Translations under genes and position numbers: made by a program | Part shown: positions 21,618-29,599 of the stretch, one piece after another | How the letters are laid out: every line of letters begins with the position of its first letter | How positions within the stretch are numbered: the first letter of the stretch is position 1 | Source of the DNA: UBA4744 sp963718995 | Lineage (GTDB): Bacteria > Actinomycetota > Acidimicrobiia > Spongiisociales > UBA4744 | Direction: 5' to 3' | DNA length: 30,958 nucleotides | Assembly (NCBI GenBank): GCA_963718995.1 | Contig: CAVRAP010000016.1 | Location: forward strand, 1-30,958 | Notes under the pieces: generated by a model | What the model was told of the DNA's origin: nothing | Databases searched by the model: none | Seen by the model: the letters and a program-made list of their open reading frames with translations, nothing else

Positions 21618-23975
21618 ATGCGAAGAATCCTCATGGTCGGGGTGCTCATGCTGCTCACTGTGGCGGCACCGGCCCTCGCGCAGACGATCGAATGTCCGGA
21701 GTTTGAAGGCATCACCTGTGACGGGTGGGTGACCGACGCGGCCGACGTCGTCGTTGACGACCAGCGCCTCGAAGATGCGGTCGGGCGCGTGGTGGCCCAG
21801 TACGGCAACCAGATCGCGGTGGTCGTGGTCGAAAGCACCGGTAGCCGGGACACGAACGAGTTCGCCCAGGATCTGGGCAACGCCTGGGGAGTCGGCGATC
21901 CGGACCTGAACGACGGCATCGTCGTGGTGGTCAATCTCGGAGATCGACGGACGGCCATCGAAACCGGTCCGGGGATCGCCATCCCAACCGACCAGCTCGA
22001 TTTCGTGGCCGGACTCGGCAATAGCTTCTTTGCTGCGGAGGACTACGACGGCGGTCTGGCGGCCATCGTCGGTGGGCTCGAGCAGACCCTCGCCGGAATG
22101 ACCCCGACCGGTCCGACCGGGACGACTACCCCAACGGGATCCACGACGACCCAGCCGGGGCAGCCGGGAACGACCCAGCCAACCCCACAGGAAGAAGACT
22201 CCGGCATCGGTGGGTGGATATTTGCCGGGCTCATGCTCACCGTGGGTGCGGGTTTGGTTGGTTCCGGTGCGGCGAACAGCCGCCTCGACAAAGTGCGCGC
22301 CGTCCGCAAGGAACGGCAGGAACAGGTGGACGGCGAACTGGCCCGCCTGAAGCCGGCGGGTCACGAACTGACCCTCGCGGAGGAGCTCATGCTGAGCAGA
22401 CCCACCGAGGTGCCCGAGGTCACAACGGCGGCGGGCCTGGATGTCCTCACCGCGCTCGCCGAGGATCGGGCCGTCACCGACCGCAAGTCGCTCGAGGCTC
22501 TCTGGGCCTTGCACGCCATCGACGTGGTTGATCAGGCCCGGCTCGACGCCGAGGTGGAAATCCCCTTGGAGCTGCGGGTGACGGGGGAGCAAGACGTCCT
22601 CGAGGAAACCGTCCAACAGACGGCAACCGAGGCGGTGAAGGTACCGACCGGTGACGACACTGCCTTCAAGGTCAAGCTGGATGAGGTGCGCAGATTGGTC
22701 GAGTCGCTCCGCCCCTACCGCATCGCCGAAGCCAAGCAACGGCTGGCGCGCGATGTTGCCGGACAGGTCAGGCAGACGCCCATCGGGCCGGCGGTTCTCT
22801 CCGACCTAGGCGTGCGGCTGACCCAGGCGGCACCCGTTCTTGAAGACGCCGCTCCTCTCGCTGATTCGGTTCGGGACCTGGAAACGACCTACGACGTTGC
22901 CCGAACGAAGACCGACCGGCTCGAGAATATCTACAACCGGCTGCCCAGCTCGATCGCCCGCCCGGCGGTGTCCGCTGCCCTGGCCGACCTCGACGAAGAC
23001 CCCGACGCCTCACTCGAACGATACGAATTGATTCGCACGGCGCTGGAAACTCGCGGACGGGACCTGCAACAGGATGGGATCGAATTGTCGGCCCTGGCCG
23101 CCTTCCTCCTGCTGAACAACGACGAGGGCAGCCTGACCGAGTTCCTCGACGCCTATCACGAGGCACGCAGACTTGGCCACGAGCCGGTGGTTGCGGTCGA
23201 GCTGGCCATTGCCGGCCTGCAGACCAAGGCGGAGATCGAACACGTACGGGAGGAAGCGTCCCGACTGGGGCTCCCCATCTCGATCACGGCCGCCCTGTTG
23301 AGAGCGGGCGACCGTTCGATCGTCACCTTCGGAAGCCTGGACCACGAGCTGGCGGGCCTGGGGGTGAAAGGGGAGACCAAGCGAACGATTGCAGCTCTCC
23401 TGGCCATCTCGCTCGAACCCGCCCAGGCGATGCGACGGTGGGTTGACGCCCGGCAAGCCCTCGCCGATCTCGGTTTATCCGGCTCGTACGCCGACGTTGC
23501 CGCGGCCTTCGGTGCCTCGGACCCGCGCGGTCCCAAGGCTTTCGCTCTTGCCTACGCAGCCCAAAGGCAGGCGCTGGCTCGCTCCACGATCGAAGATGCC
23601 GATCGGTTCGCCCCGGAACTCGCCCACGAGGGGACGAAGCGGCAGGAAGACACCTGGACGGGTCAACCCCTCCCCTCCGATCTACGGGTTTTCGATCCGT
23701 TCACGCTCCTCTACTACCACTGGATCATCACCCGTGGTGTCGACGTGGCCCTCGGCTGGCAGCCCATCTACCGGGACAATTCCTGGTCGGGCAACCGCGA
23801 CTCCTGGTTCGGTGGCTTCGGTGGAGGCGGGGGCTTCGGTGGCAGCGGCAGCCGGGGCGGTGGCTCCTCGTGGGGATCCGGCGGAGGTGGCGGTGGATTC
23901 GGCGGATTCGGGGGTGGCGGAGGTTTTGGCGGCGGCGGAGGTTTTGGCGGCGGAGGCGGGGGCAGCGGCTGGTAG
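21618..23975 (+). CDS. Exported TPM-domain protein with helical region and glycine-rich tail
   Basis: The 785-aa protein has a signal peptide (MRRILMVGVLMLLTVAAPAL, cleavage after ALA). A TPM domain follows (about 33-155: WVTDAADVVVDDQRLEDAVG, NQIAVVVVEST, LNDGIVVVVNLGDRRTAIET), then a Thr/Pro/Gly linker (about 158-192), a transmembrane helix (about 197-220), a long mostly helical cytoplasmic part (about 225-715), and a Gly/Ser/Phe tail (about 718-785). TPM domains occur in photosystem II repair proteins and putative acid phosphatases. The topology (TPM outside, helical part inside) is an inference. AAGGGG precedes ATG 21618. Residues after RVFDPFTLLYYHWIITRGVD resemble the end of other TPM proteins. 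The Gly tail is low-complexity and may anchor or phase-separate; its role is unknown. Confidence 0.85.
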   Translation: MRRILMVGVLMLLTVAAPALAQTIECPEFEGITCDGWVTDAADVVVDDQRLEDAVGRVVAQYGNQIAVVVVESTGSRDTNEFAQDLGNAWGVGDPDLNDGIVVVVNLGDRRTAIETGPGIAIPTDQLDFVAGLGNSFFAAEDYDGGLAAIVGGLEQTLAGMTPTGPTGTTTPTGSTTTQPGQPGTTQPTPQEEDSGIGGWIFAGLMLTVGAGLVGSGAANSRLDKVRAVRKERQEQVDGELARLKPAGHELTLAEELMLSRPTEVPEVTTAAGLDVLTALAEDRAVTDRKSLEALWALHAIDVVDQARLDAEVEIPLELRVTGEQDVLEETVQQTATEAVKVPTGDDTAFKVKLDEVRRLVESLRPYRIAEAKQRLARDVAGQVRQTPIGPAVLSDLGVRLTQAAPVLEDAAPLADSVRDLETTYDVARTKTDRLENIYNRLPSSIARPAVSAALADLDEDPDASLERYELIRTALETRGRDLQQDGIELSALAAFLLLNNDEGSLTEFLDAYHEARRLGHEPVVAVELAIAGLQTKAEIEHVREEASRLGLPISITAALLRAGDRSIVTFGSLDHELAGLGVKGETKRTIAALLAISLEPAQAMRRWVDARQALADLGLSGSYADVAAAFGASDPRGPKAFALAYAAQRQALARSTIEDADRFAPELAHEGTKRQEDTWTGQPLPSDLRVFDPFTLLYYHWIITRGVDVALGWQPIYRDNSWSGNRDSWFGGFGGGGGFGGSGSRGGGSSWGSGGGGGGFGGFGGGGGFGGGGGFGGGGGGSGW

Positions 23976-24031
23976 TCGTGTAGTGCGTAGCTTCGGGCAT
24001 ACTCCGGGTCGAACTTCGTGGATGGAGAGTT

Positions 24032-24445
24032 GTGATATTCAAGAGAAACAAACGCGTGCGGGCTACGCGAGTCGAATCCCTGGAAGAGATTGAGGCGCTG
24101 GCCGCCAGTGGCCGGCCGGTGTTGATCGACTTCTGGCAGACCGGATGTCAGCCCTGCCGCACCATGGACGGAATCGTCGACGAACTGGCCGACGAGTACC
24201 GGGAAACGGCACACGTGACCAAAGTCGACGTGCGGTCGGTGCCCGGTGCCGCTGAGCAGTTTGCCATCCGCTCCACCCCGACGTTCGTCCTCCTCGCCAC
24301 CTCGCCGCGTGCCAAGAAGAAGGCGAAGACAGAGGAAGGACCCGCCAAGGTAACCCAGCGCTGGCGCGCCTCCGGGCTGGTCAAGAAGGATGCCATGGCC
24401 CGGCTCCTCGAGAGCAACGGCGCCGAACGCTACCTCGCCGGGTAG
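24032..24445 (+). CDS. Thioredoxin-like protein (CQPC)
   Basis: The 137-aa thioredoxin fold has the active site WQTGCQPC (Cys39, Cys42) and cis-Pro segment RSTPTFVLL, so it is likely a thiol-disulfide reductase. Pro in CxPC is as in thioredoxin (CGPC); the Gly to Gln change is unusual but seen. The C-terminal half has an insert of Lys-rich residues (SPRAKKKAKTEEGPAKVTQR) before the last helix. There is no signal peptide, so it is cytoplasmic. It starts at GTG 24032 after GGAGAG, 56 bp behind the TPM gene on the same strand. Confidence 0.88.
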   Translation: MIFKRNKRVRATRVESLEEIEALAASGRPVLIDFWQTGCQPCRTMDGIVDELADEYRETAHVTKVDVRSVPGAAEQFAIRSTPTFVLLATSPRAKKKAKTEEGPAKVTQRWRASGLVKKDAMARLLESNGAERYLAG

Positions 24446-24464
24446 TAGCTCACAGGGCCATTCC

Positions 24465-24482
24465 GCCGTGGACATCCACGGC
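24465..24482. terminator. Hairpin between convergent genes
   Basis: GCCGTGGA-ca-TCCACGGC is a perfect 8-bp dyad between the thioredoxin stop (24445) and the convergent Thr-rich gene end (24493). It is symmetric, so it can act on both strands. The T-run is missing. Confidence 0.5.
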
Positions 24483-24492
24483 TCGACCGGGT

Positions 24493-25566
24493 CTAGGTCG
24501 CGATCGGAACCCGTTTCGATCGCCGATCCCACAGCAAGCTGATCAGCGAGAACACTAAAAGCGAGATCGGCATCACCAGACCGCGTCCGCTCGACGAGAT
24601 CGCCCGCCACAGCAACTCAAATATCAGGAGTGGCGAAACAACCATTTCCGCAACTTCGGTCGGCAGAACCGGTTCCAATATTCTGGTCAACGATGCGGTA
24701 AACCCCGGCGCATCGGAGAAGAAAGAGGGGGCAAGTCGCGGCTCCTCGAAGATCTGCGGGCTGTCAATTGCTGCGGGTGCCCTCCCCTCCAGGACGTCCA
24801 CACCACCGCCCGCCGCATCCGCGGACCCTTCCGGTGAACCCGGGGACCCGGCGTCGGAGCTCGACTCCGTTGGCCCTTCACCGGGATCTCCGGCCCCTGC
24901 TGCATTGGTGGTGGTCGTGGTCGTGGACCGGGGAATCGTGGTGGTGGTCGTCGCCGGCAGCGGCCTTGTGGTGGTCGTCGTTGCGGAGGGGGTCGTCGTG
25001 GTGGTGGTCGGTAGCGGCACGGACGTCGTCGTTACGGGCAGCGTCGTGGTCGTCACCGGGACGGACGTTGTCGTCGTTACCGGCACGGACGTTGTCGTCG
25101 TCACCGGCAGGGTGGTCGTTGTCGTGGTCGGCAACCCGGCAACGTACTCCTCGAAATCGAGAGTCGCTTGATCGATCGCATAATTCCGGGCTAGGCCGAC
25201 CAGGCTGATCGCGAAGATCCCGGAGTCCTGAACCTGAGGAGCCTTGGGATACTCGATCATGATCGACCGGACTTCGTCTCGAGCCTTGGCGGCGACCTCA
25301 TCCATCTGAGCGGTGATGGCCGCCAGTTCCCGGGTCGCCTCGGCGGATGATGGATCGTCGGCCAGGAACTCCTGGAAGTCCGCGACAAGATCGAGCAAGT
25401 CGTCGATCGCCTCGTCTCGAATCTCCGCAATATCTGCGACGGCGTCCTTCCAAGCCGGGGTGTCGGCTCGCGCCGGGACAGCCTGAATGGCCATGACGAA
25501 GAAGACGGCCAGCATTGCTACCGCCACCGCGCGCCATCGGGCGCCGGGAACTGTTGAGCCTCTCAT
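24493..25566 (-). CDS. Secreted, membrane-anchored Thr-rich protein
   Basis: The 357-aa protein has a signal peptide (WRAVAVAMLAVFFVMAIQAV, cleavage after ARA34). A helical domain (about 38-142; ADIAEIRDEAIDDLLDLVAD) leads into a Thr/Pro/Val stretch (147-220) of 8-residue-like repeats (TTTTSVPV, TTTTLPV), then a Gly/Ser/Pro linker, and a C-terminal hydrophobic segment (MPISLLVFSLISLLW) with a positive tail (DRRSKR), giving an outside-N, anchored topology. Thr/Pro linkers of this type span the cell wall in Actinobacteria and are often O-mannosylated. The function of the helical head is unknown. ATGs at 25581, 25572 and 25566 are all possible starts; I chose the last for signal-peptide position. 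It diverges from the histidine kinase. Confidence 0.7.
   Translation of the reverse strand: MRGSTVPGARWRAVAVAMLAVFFVMAIQAVPARADTPAWKDAVADIAEIRDEAIDDLLDLVADFQEFLADDPSSAEATRELAAITAQMDEVAAKARDEVRSIMIEYPKAPQVQDSGIFAISLVGLARNYAIDQATLDFEEYVAGLPTTTTTTLPVTTTTSVPVTTTTSVPVTTTTLPVTTTSVPLPTTTTTTPSATTTTTRPLPATTTTTIPRSTTTTTTNAAGAGDPGEGPTESSSDAGSPGSPEGSADAAGGGVDVLEGRAPAAIDSPQIFEEPRLAPSFFSDAPGFTASLTRILEPVLPTEVAEMVVSPLLIFELLWRAISSSGRGLVMPISLLVFSLISLLWDRRSKRVPIAT
24905..25131. repeat. Thr-codon minisatellite inside the Thr-rich gene
   Basis: Tandem GTGGTC/GTCGTC-rich units (plus-strand view) encode the Thr tracts. A 24-bp unit containing ACGGACGTTGTCGTCGT is repeated nearly exactly around 25062-25105, matching the 8-residue protein repeat TTTTSVPV. 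Such arrays tend to vary in copy number among strains. Confidence 0.7.
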
Positions 25567-25708
25567 ACCCATCTCAGTCATCGGCGCCACGACAGAAATC
25601 CTGAACCGAATCTCCCCGAATGTCCCACGCAAACGGTCAATGTGTGGCTTGGTCAGGTATCTCAAGGCGCCCTCGGCCCGTGCCGATGTCATAGGGGTCT
25701 CACTAGGA

Positions 25709-27073
25709 ATGCCCTTGTCAGCTCGAACTTCGACCGGACGGGCCACCGGCTTGATGGTCGTGGCCACATTGGTGATTGCATTGCTTTCGATCGTGTTCTC
25801 CAACAGTGATCAAGCCGTGCGCATCGGAGATGGGTCCGAAGCCCTCCTCCGCACCGAGGAGCTCCTCAACGCGACCATTGCCACTCGTTCCGCTATCGAT
25901 CTCGCTTTGATCTTCGCTACGGCCGAGGACTCCGACCTGGCCGAGCCCGAGACGACCGATGCGATCGTGGCCGATGGTCGAAACCTCGTGGCGAGGATCG
26001 AGAGTTCCCTTGCTGCATTGGGCACCATCGACCCCACCCTCGATTCGACCATCGCGACCGCAGCCGGGGCCCTGGTTTCAACCGCCAACGAGACGTTCGA
26101 TCTCGTCGACGCTCGCCGGGTCGGCGAGGCCGAGCGGGTTGCCCAAGTCTCTTTGACCGCAGCCTTTGATGGGCTCAGCAATGTTCTGATCCCCTACCGG
26201 GACCGGGTGGCCGCCGTCGTTACCGCCGAACGAGGCAGTGTCGGGCGGGTGGCTCAGGCAGCCGGTTTCGGGGTGGCCTTCCTCATCCCGGCTCTCGCAA
26301 TTCTGATGTTCAGATCCATCACCCGCCGTAGACAGAAGCAGGCCGACCTCGTCGCCTCGCTCGAGAATGAAAAAGCCCTCGGCCGCGCCCGCGACGACAT
26401 GATCTCAAACCTGTCCCATGAGCTGCGCACCCCGCTCACAGCCATCTACGGATTTGCCCTGGCCATGCGCGAGGAGGGATTCAGTGATCAACGGGTTGTT
26501 GCCGAAACCACCGATCTGATCATCGAAGAGGCCGGACGCCTCGGCCGGATGGTCGAAGACTTGCTCGTAATAGCCAAGGGCGACTCGGACAACCTCACCT
26601 TCCAATCGGAAGAGGTCGACGTTGTCCGGGAAATCCGTGAGGCTCTCACGCCGTTCGAGCACCAGGATCGCCGGCCCGAGATCGTGGTCGAACCCGCCAC
26701 CGTCCTGGCGGATCGGTTCCGCCTCCGTCACGTCGTTACCAACCTGGTGGCCAATGCCATCGACCATGGTGGATCCAGCATCGCGATCAATGGAGTCACC
26801 AAGGGAAACTGGTACCACTTCTCGGTCGTCGACGACGGCGATGGTGTATCGGAAGCCATGGTCGACAAGCTCTTTTCCCGTTACGTGCACGAGGGCTCGA
26901 ACCCCCTCCTGGCCGGAACCGTCGGACTCGGTCTGGCAGTTGCAGAGACCTTGCTGCACCAGATGGGCGGCGACATCCGATATGAGCGGCTCGAAGGCTT
27001 GACCGTCTTCCACTTCCGCATACCCCTCGCCCCATCGCACCAACCCGCCCTGGCGGAGCCCGCCACAGCCTGA
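25709..27073 (+). CDS. Membrane sensor histidine kinase (orphan)
   Basis: The 454-aa kinase has TM1 (about 14-31), an extracytoplasmic helical sensor (about 35-180), TM2 (about 184-203), a short linker, HisKA with NLSHELRTPLTAIYGFA (His237), and HATPase_c with NLVANAIDHGG (N box), SVVDDGDGVS (G1) and GTVGLGLAVAETLLHQMGG (G2). The sensor has no named motif I recognise; it looks like a four-helix bundle. ATG at 25709 follows AGGA; the frame stays open back to 25487, but that part is antisense to the divergent gene. No response regulator is adjacent; the nearest is 17 kb away at 8087 and of the NarL type, not the usual partner of a HisKA kinase. Confidence 0.88.
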   Translation: MPLSARTSTGRATGLMVVATLVIALLSIVFSNSDQAVRIGDGSEALLRTEELLNATIATRSAIDLALIFATAEDSDLAEPETTDAIVADGRNLVARIESSLAALGTIDPTLDSTIATAAGALVSTANETFDLVDARRVGEAERVAQVSLTAAFDGLSNVLIPYRDRVAAVVTAERGSVGRVAQAAGFGVAFLIPALAILMFRSITRRRQKQADLVASLENEKALGRARDDMISNLSHELRTPLTAIYGFALAMREEGFSDQRVVAETTDLIIEEAGRLGRMVEDLLVIAKGDSDNLTFQSEEVDVVREIREALTPFEHQDRRPEIVVEPATVLADRFRLRHVVTNLVANAIDHGGSSIAINGVTKGNWYHFSVVDDGDGVSEAMVDKLFSRYVHEGSNPLLAGTVGLGLAVAETLLHQMGGDIRYERLEGLTVFHFRIPLAPSHQPALAEPATA

Positions 27074-27180
27074 GGTCGGTTCACAAACTCGAAACATGCC
27101 GTTCACAGGACGGCAAGGCCGTAGCAATCACCACGAAACGATCATGACCTACGTTGCCTACTTCGAAGAGGAGGTAGGTA

Positions 27181-28522
27181 ATGAAGAAGACGCAGCTTGC
27201 CGTGGTCGGTTTGATGGCCATGCTGATGTTGATCGGCCCGCTCGCCACCCTCGGCGCCGCTCAGGAGGTGTCGATGGCCGAACTGGTCTCCGCCATCGAC
27301 GCAGTCTGGGTGATCGTCGCCGCCATCCTGGTGATGTTCATGCAGCCCGGGTTCGCCCTGGTGGAAGCCGGGTTCACAAGAGCCAAGAACGCTGGCAACA
27401 TCATCATGAAGAACTTCATGGACTTCGCCGTCGGGTCGCTCATGTACTGGGCGGTTGGTTTCGGGCTCGCCTACGGGGGTGTTTCGCTGGGTGGATTCGT
27501 GGCGTACGGCGACTTCTTCATGAGCAATGCGGAGCGCAGCCTGGAATGGTTCTTCCAGGTGGTGTTCGCAGCAACGGCCGCCACGATCGTCTCGGGCGCC
27601 ATGGCAGAGCGGACCAAGTTCTCGGCGTATCTGCTCTACACCCCGTTCATCACCGGCTTCATCTACCCGATCGTCACTCACTGGGTGTGGAGTGGCCAGG
27701 GATGGTTGGGCGACCTGGGCTACCTCGATTTCGCAGGATCGGGAGTGGTCCACCTCGTCGGCGGTGCCGCCGCTCTGGCCGGAGTCATCGTCATCGGACC
27801 GCGGCTCGGCAAGTACGACGAAAACGGCAAGCCGCTGCCGATCCCGGGTCACTCGCTGACCCTGGGGCTCTCGGAGTCTTCATCCTCTGGTTTGGTTGGT
27901 ACGGCTTCAATGCCGGATCGACGCTGGCGGCCGTGGGCGCGGACATCGCCACGGTCGCGGTGACCACCACGCTGGCGGCCGCGGCCGGCGGCTCTGGCGG
28001 CGATGATCGCCGCGTGGACCTACCCGGTGTACGGAAAGCCCGATGTCGGGCTCACCCTCAACGGGGCGCTGGCCGGTCTCGTCGGAATCACGGCCGGCAC
28101 CGCCGACGTCAGCCATCTCGGGGCAGTCTTGATCGGACTTGGTGGCGGGTGTCATCGTGGTGATCTCGATCGTCGGATTGGAGCGGATCGGGATCGACGA
28201 TCCGGTCGGAGCCATCTCCGTGCACGGTGTCGTCGGCGTCTGGGGCGTTCTCGCCGTTGGTCTGTTTGCCCAGGACGGAGGCTTGTTCTACGGCGGCGGA
28301 TTCTCTCAGCTTGGAGCACAGGCCGTGGGAGCGCTGGCCATCGCCGCCTGGGCGTTCGGGATGTCATCGATCGTATTCCGGCTTCTCGATCGGTGGTGGG
28401 GCATTCGGGTCACACCGGATGAGGAACTGGCCGGACTGGATCGTATGGAACACGGTGCAGATGCGTATCCCGAGTTCATGGAGCAGATCGCCCCGGCCGA
28501 GCTACTCGACCCGGTGAATTAG
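27181..28522 (+). CDS. amt: Ammonium transporter Amt (three frameshifts)
   Basis: Amt proteins are trimeric channels for NH4+/NH3. Features: signal peptide (KKTQLAVVGLMAMLMLIGPL), GFALVEAGFTRAKNAGNIIM, the pore motif DFAGSGVVHLVGG (conserved Asp and pore His168-equivalent), GVFILWFGWYGFNAGS, ISVHGVVGVWGVLA (pore His318-equivalent), and the C-terminal tail GIRVTPDEELAGLDRMEHGA with DAYPEF, which in family members contacts GlnK. The frame breaks three times: one base missing in the G-run 27864-27867 (joint TLGALGVFILW), one extra base near 27988-27991 (joint AAAAGALAAMIAAW), and an extra C at 28138 (joint AVLIGLVAGVIVV). The repaired length is about 446 aa. GAGGAGGT precedes ATG 27181. No glnK follows. 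Confidence 0.92.
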
Positions 28523-28523
28523 G

Positions 28524-28645
28524 CAGTAGCCAGTAGCCAGTTGCCAGGAGCCAGTTGGGGCGCAGTAGCCAGTAACAGGTATCCACTGGTAACTGGTAAC
28601 TGGTAACTGGTAACTGGTAACTGGTAACAGGTAACTGGTAACTGG
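28524..28645. repeat. Heptamer repeat arrays in inverted orientation
   Basis: From 28524 to 28576 the sequence is degenerate tandem CAGTAGC/CAGTTGC heptads (five in a row, then two after a short gap). From 28585 to 28645 it is ACTGGTA repeated about 8.7 times with one variant (ACAGGTA). GTAACTG is the reverse complement of CAGTTAC, so the two arrays are mutually complementary and can form a long hairpin. The array begins 2 bp after the amt stop. It recalls short tandem heptamer repeats of cyanobacteria, but I cannot confirm relationship. It has no coding potential. Confidence 0.9.
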
Positions 28646-28662
28646 AATGCGAGCGAAGCGAG

Positions 28663-29058
28663 CTAGAACCAGAACTGGCCTTGACCGCCGGGGTCGGAGC
28701 TGAGGCCCCAGGCCTCGGTGATCAAGCCTTCTTCGTTGGTGCAGAAGACGTGAACTTCGTCGGCGGTGTACGTGTGGTCGTCTCGTATCACCGTTGTGTG
28801 AGCGAGCACGACGGTGTGCTGGTCGTTGGCGATGATGTCGTGGACCTCGATCAGGAAGGACTCGTGCGTATCGTGAGCGAGACGGCGCAAGAACTCCACG
28901 ATGGCCTCACAACCTGAGTGGTCGCCCGCCAATGGTGTGTCGCCGCGCACGTGCCACACGGCGTCTTCTGCAAAGAGTTTGGCGAGACCCGAGAAGTTGC
29001 CTTCGGCGAAGGCGTGATACTCCTGCGTGATGCGCTCGACGTTGGGGTGCGGTTGCAT
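28663..29058 (-). CDS. SnoaL/NTF2-like protein
   Basis: The 131-aa NTF2-fold protein starts MQPHPNVERITQEYHAFAEG, with NFSGLAKLFAEDAVWHVRGD, GDHSGCEAIVEFLRRLAHDT, VLAHTTVIRDDHTYTADEVH and EAWGLSSDPGG. These are hallmarks of SnoaL-like ketosteroid-isomerase relatives, a class of small enzymes or ligand-binding proteins with varied roles. The internal ATG at 29058 follows GGGGAG with suitable spacing; a start 10 codons upstream (29088) is possible. It is convergent with amt; the heptamer array lies between. Confidence 0.85.
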   Translation of the reverse strand: MQPHPNVERITQEYHAFAEGNFSGLAKLFAEDAVWHVRGDTPLAGDHSGCEAIVEFLRRLAHDTHESFLIEVHDIIANDQHTVVLAHTTVIRDDHTYTADEVHVFCTNEEGLITEAWGLSSDPGGQGQFWF

Positions 29059-29117
29059 GTGACTGTCTCCCCGGGTCAGGTCAATCACGAATCTAGTGGC
29101 CCGCCACCCGATCCGTT

Positions 29118-29160
29118 CGCGACAACGGGAACCGGTGAGATCGGTCCCCGTTGATTCGCG
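29118..29160 (-). terminator. Strong hairpin after the 115-aa membrane gene
   Basis: On the plus strand CGCGACAACGGGAACCG (29118-29134) faces CGGTCCCCGTTGATTCGCG (29142-29160) across a 7-nt loop, with only one wobble and small internal mismatches. It is located 4 bp beyond the stop of the minus-strand gene 29165-29512. It has no T-run and is read as terminator by position only. Confidence 0.45.
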
Positions 29161-29164
29161 TCTT

Positions 29165-29512
29165 TTAGAAGATCAGGAAGAGGGCGGCCGCTACGGCGCC
29201 GGCGAGCGCCAGCAGCGAGACCACCGCTCCGGTGATCACCCGGGCCGACCACCTTCCCTCCTCGAGATAGCTCTCGTTGGCATACACTCCCAGGCCGATC
29301 ATCACCAGCACACCACCGATGATGAAGGCGCCCAGGTGCCAGGCATCGGCCAGGCCGCCGAGCCACCAATCCTCGAGAGCGAAAAGCAAGTACGCGCCGG
29401 CCCCCAGGCACAGGAAGCCCAGGATGGCCAGAGCGAACTCAATCGCTCTCGAACGGGTTGGAGGAGCTGTCGGGACTCTGATCGATTGCTCCTGTTCGAG
29501 GATCTCAGGCAT
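29165..29512 (-). CDS. Small membrane protein, three helices, unknown function
   Basis: The 115-aa protein has a polar N-terminus (MPEILEQEQSIRVPTAPPTR) then three hydrophobic segments: IEFALAILGFLCLGAGAYLL, HLGAFIIGGVLVMIGLGVYA and ITGAVVSLLALAGAVAAALF. Hydrophilic loops carry DWWLGG and NESYLEEGRW. No named domain is recognised. The start at 29512 has a near-perfect SD (AAGGAGGT). It is 87 bp downstream of the CNNM/CBS gene on the same strand, so it may be in the same transcript. Confidence 0.75.
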   Translation of the reverse strand: MPEILEQEQSIRVPTAPPTRSRAIEFALAILGFLCLGAGAYLLFALEDWWLGGLADAWHLGAFIIGGVLVMIGLGVYANESYLEEGRWSARVITGAVVSLLALAGAVAAALFLIF

Positions 29513-29599
29513 GACACCTCCTTTCGAACATCCGCCGTTGCACCCTGATTGTCTCGCTCCGGTGCCGGTGGCCATAGAGGCAAAAGACCCGCTGTGCGG

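Noticed and set aside
23768..24030. Proline-rich open frame opposite the glycine-rich tail of the TPM gene
   Set aside because: It mirrors GGN codons read in reverse, has no SD, and the sense protein has clear domains and a signal peptide.
2031..28522. Programmed frameshifting as the cause of the split genes
   Set aside because: There is no shared slippery site or downstream structure, the genes are functionally unrelated, and most breaks need loss of a single inserted base in varied contexts. Sequence error is simpler.
28524..28645. CRISPR-like array
   Set aside because: The units are 7 bp with no spacers, and no cas gene is present; it is a simple heptamer satellite.
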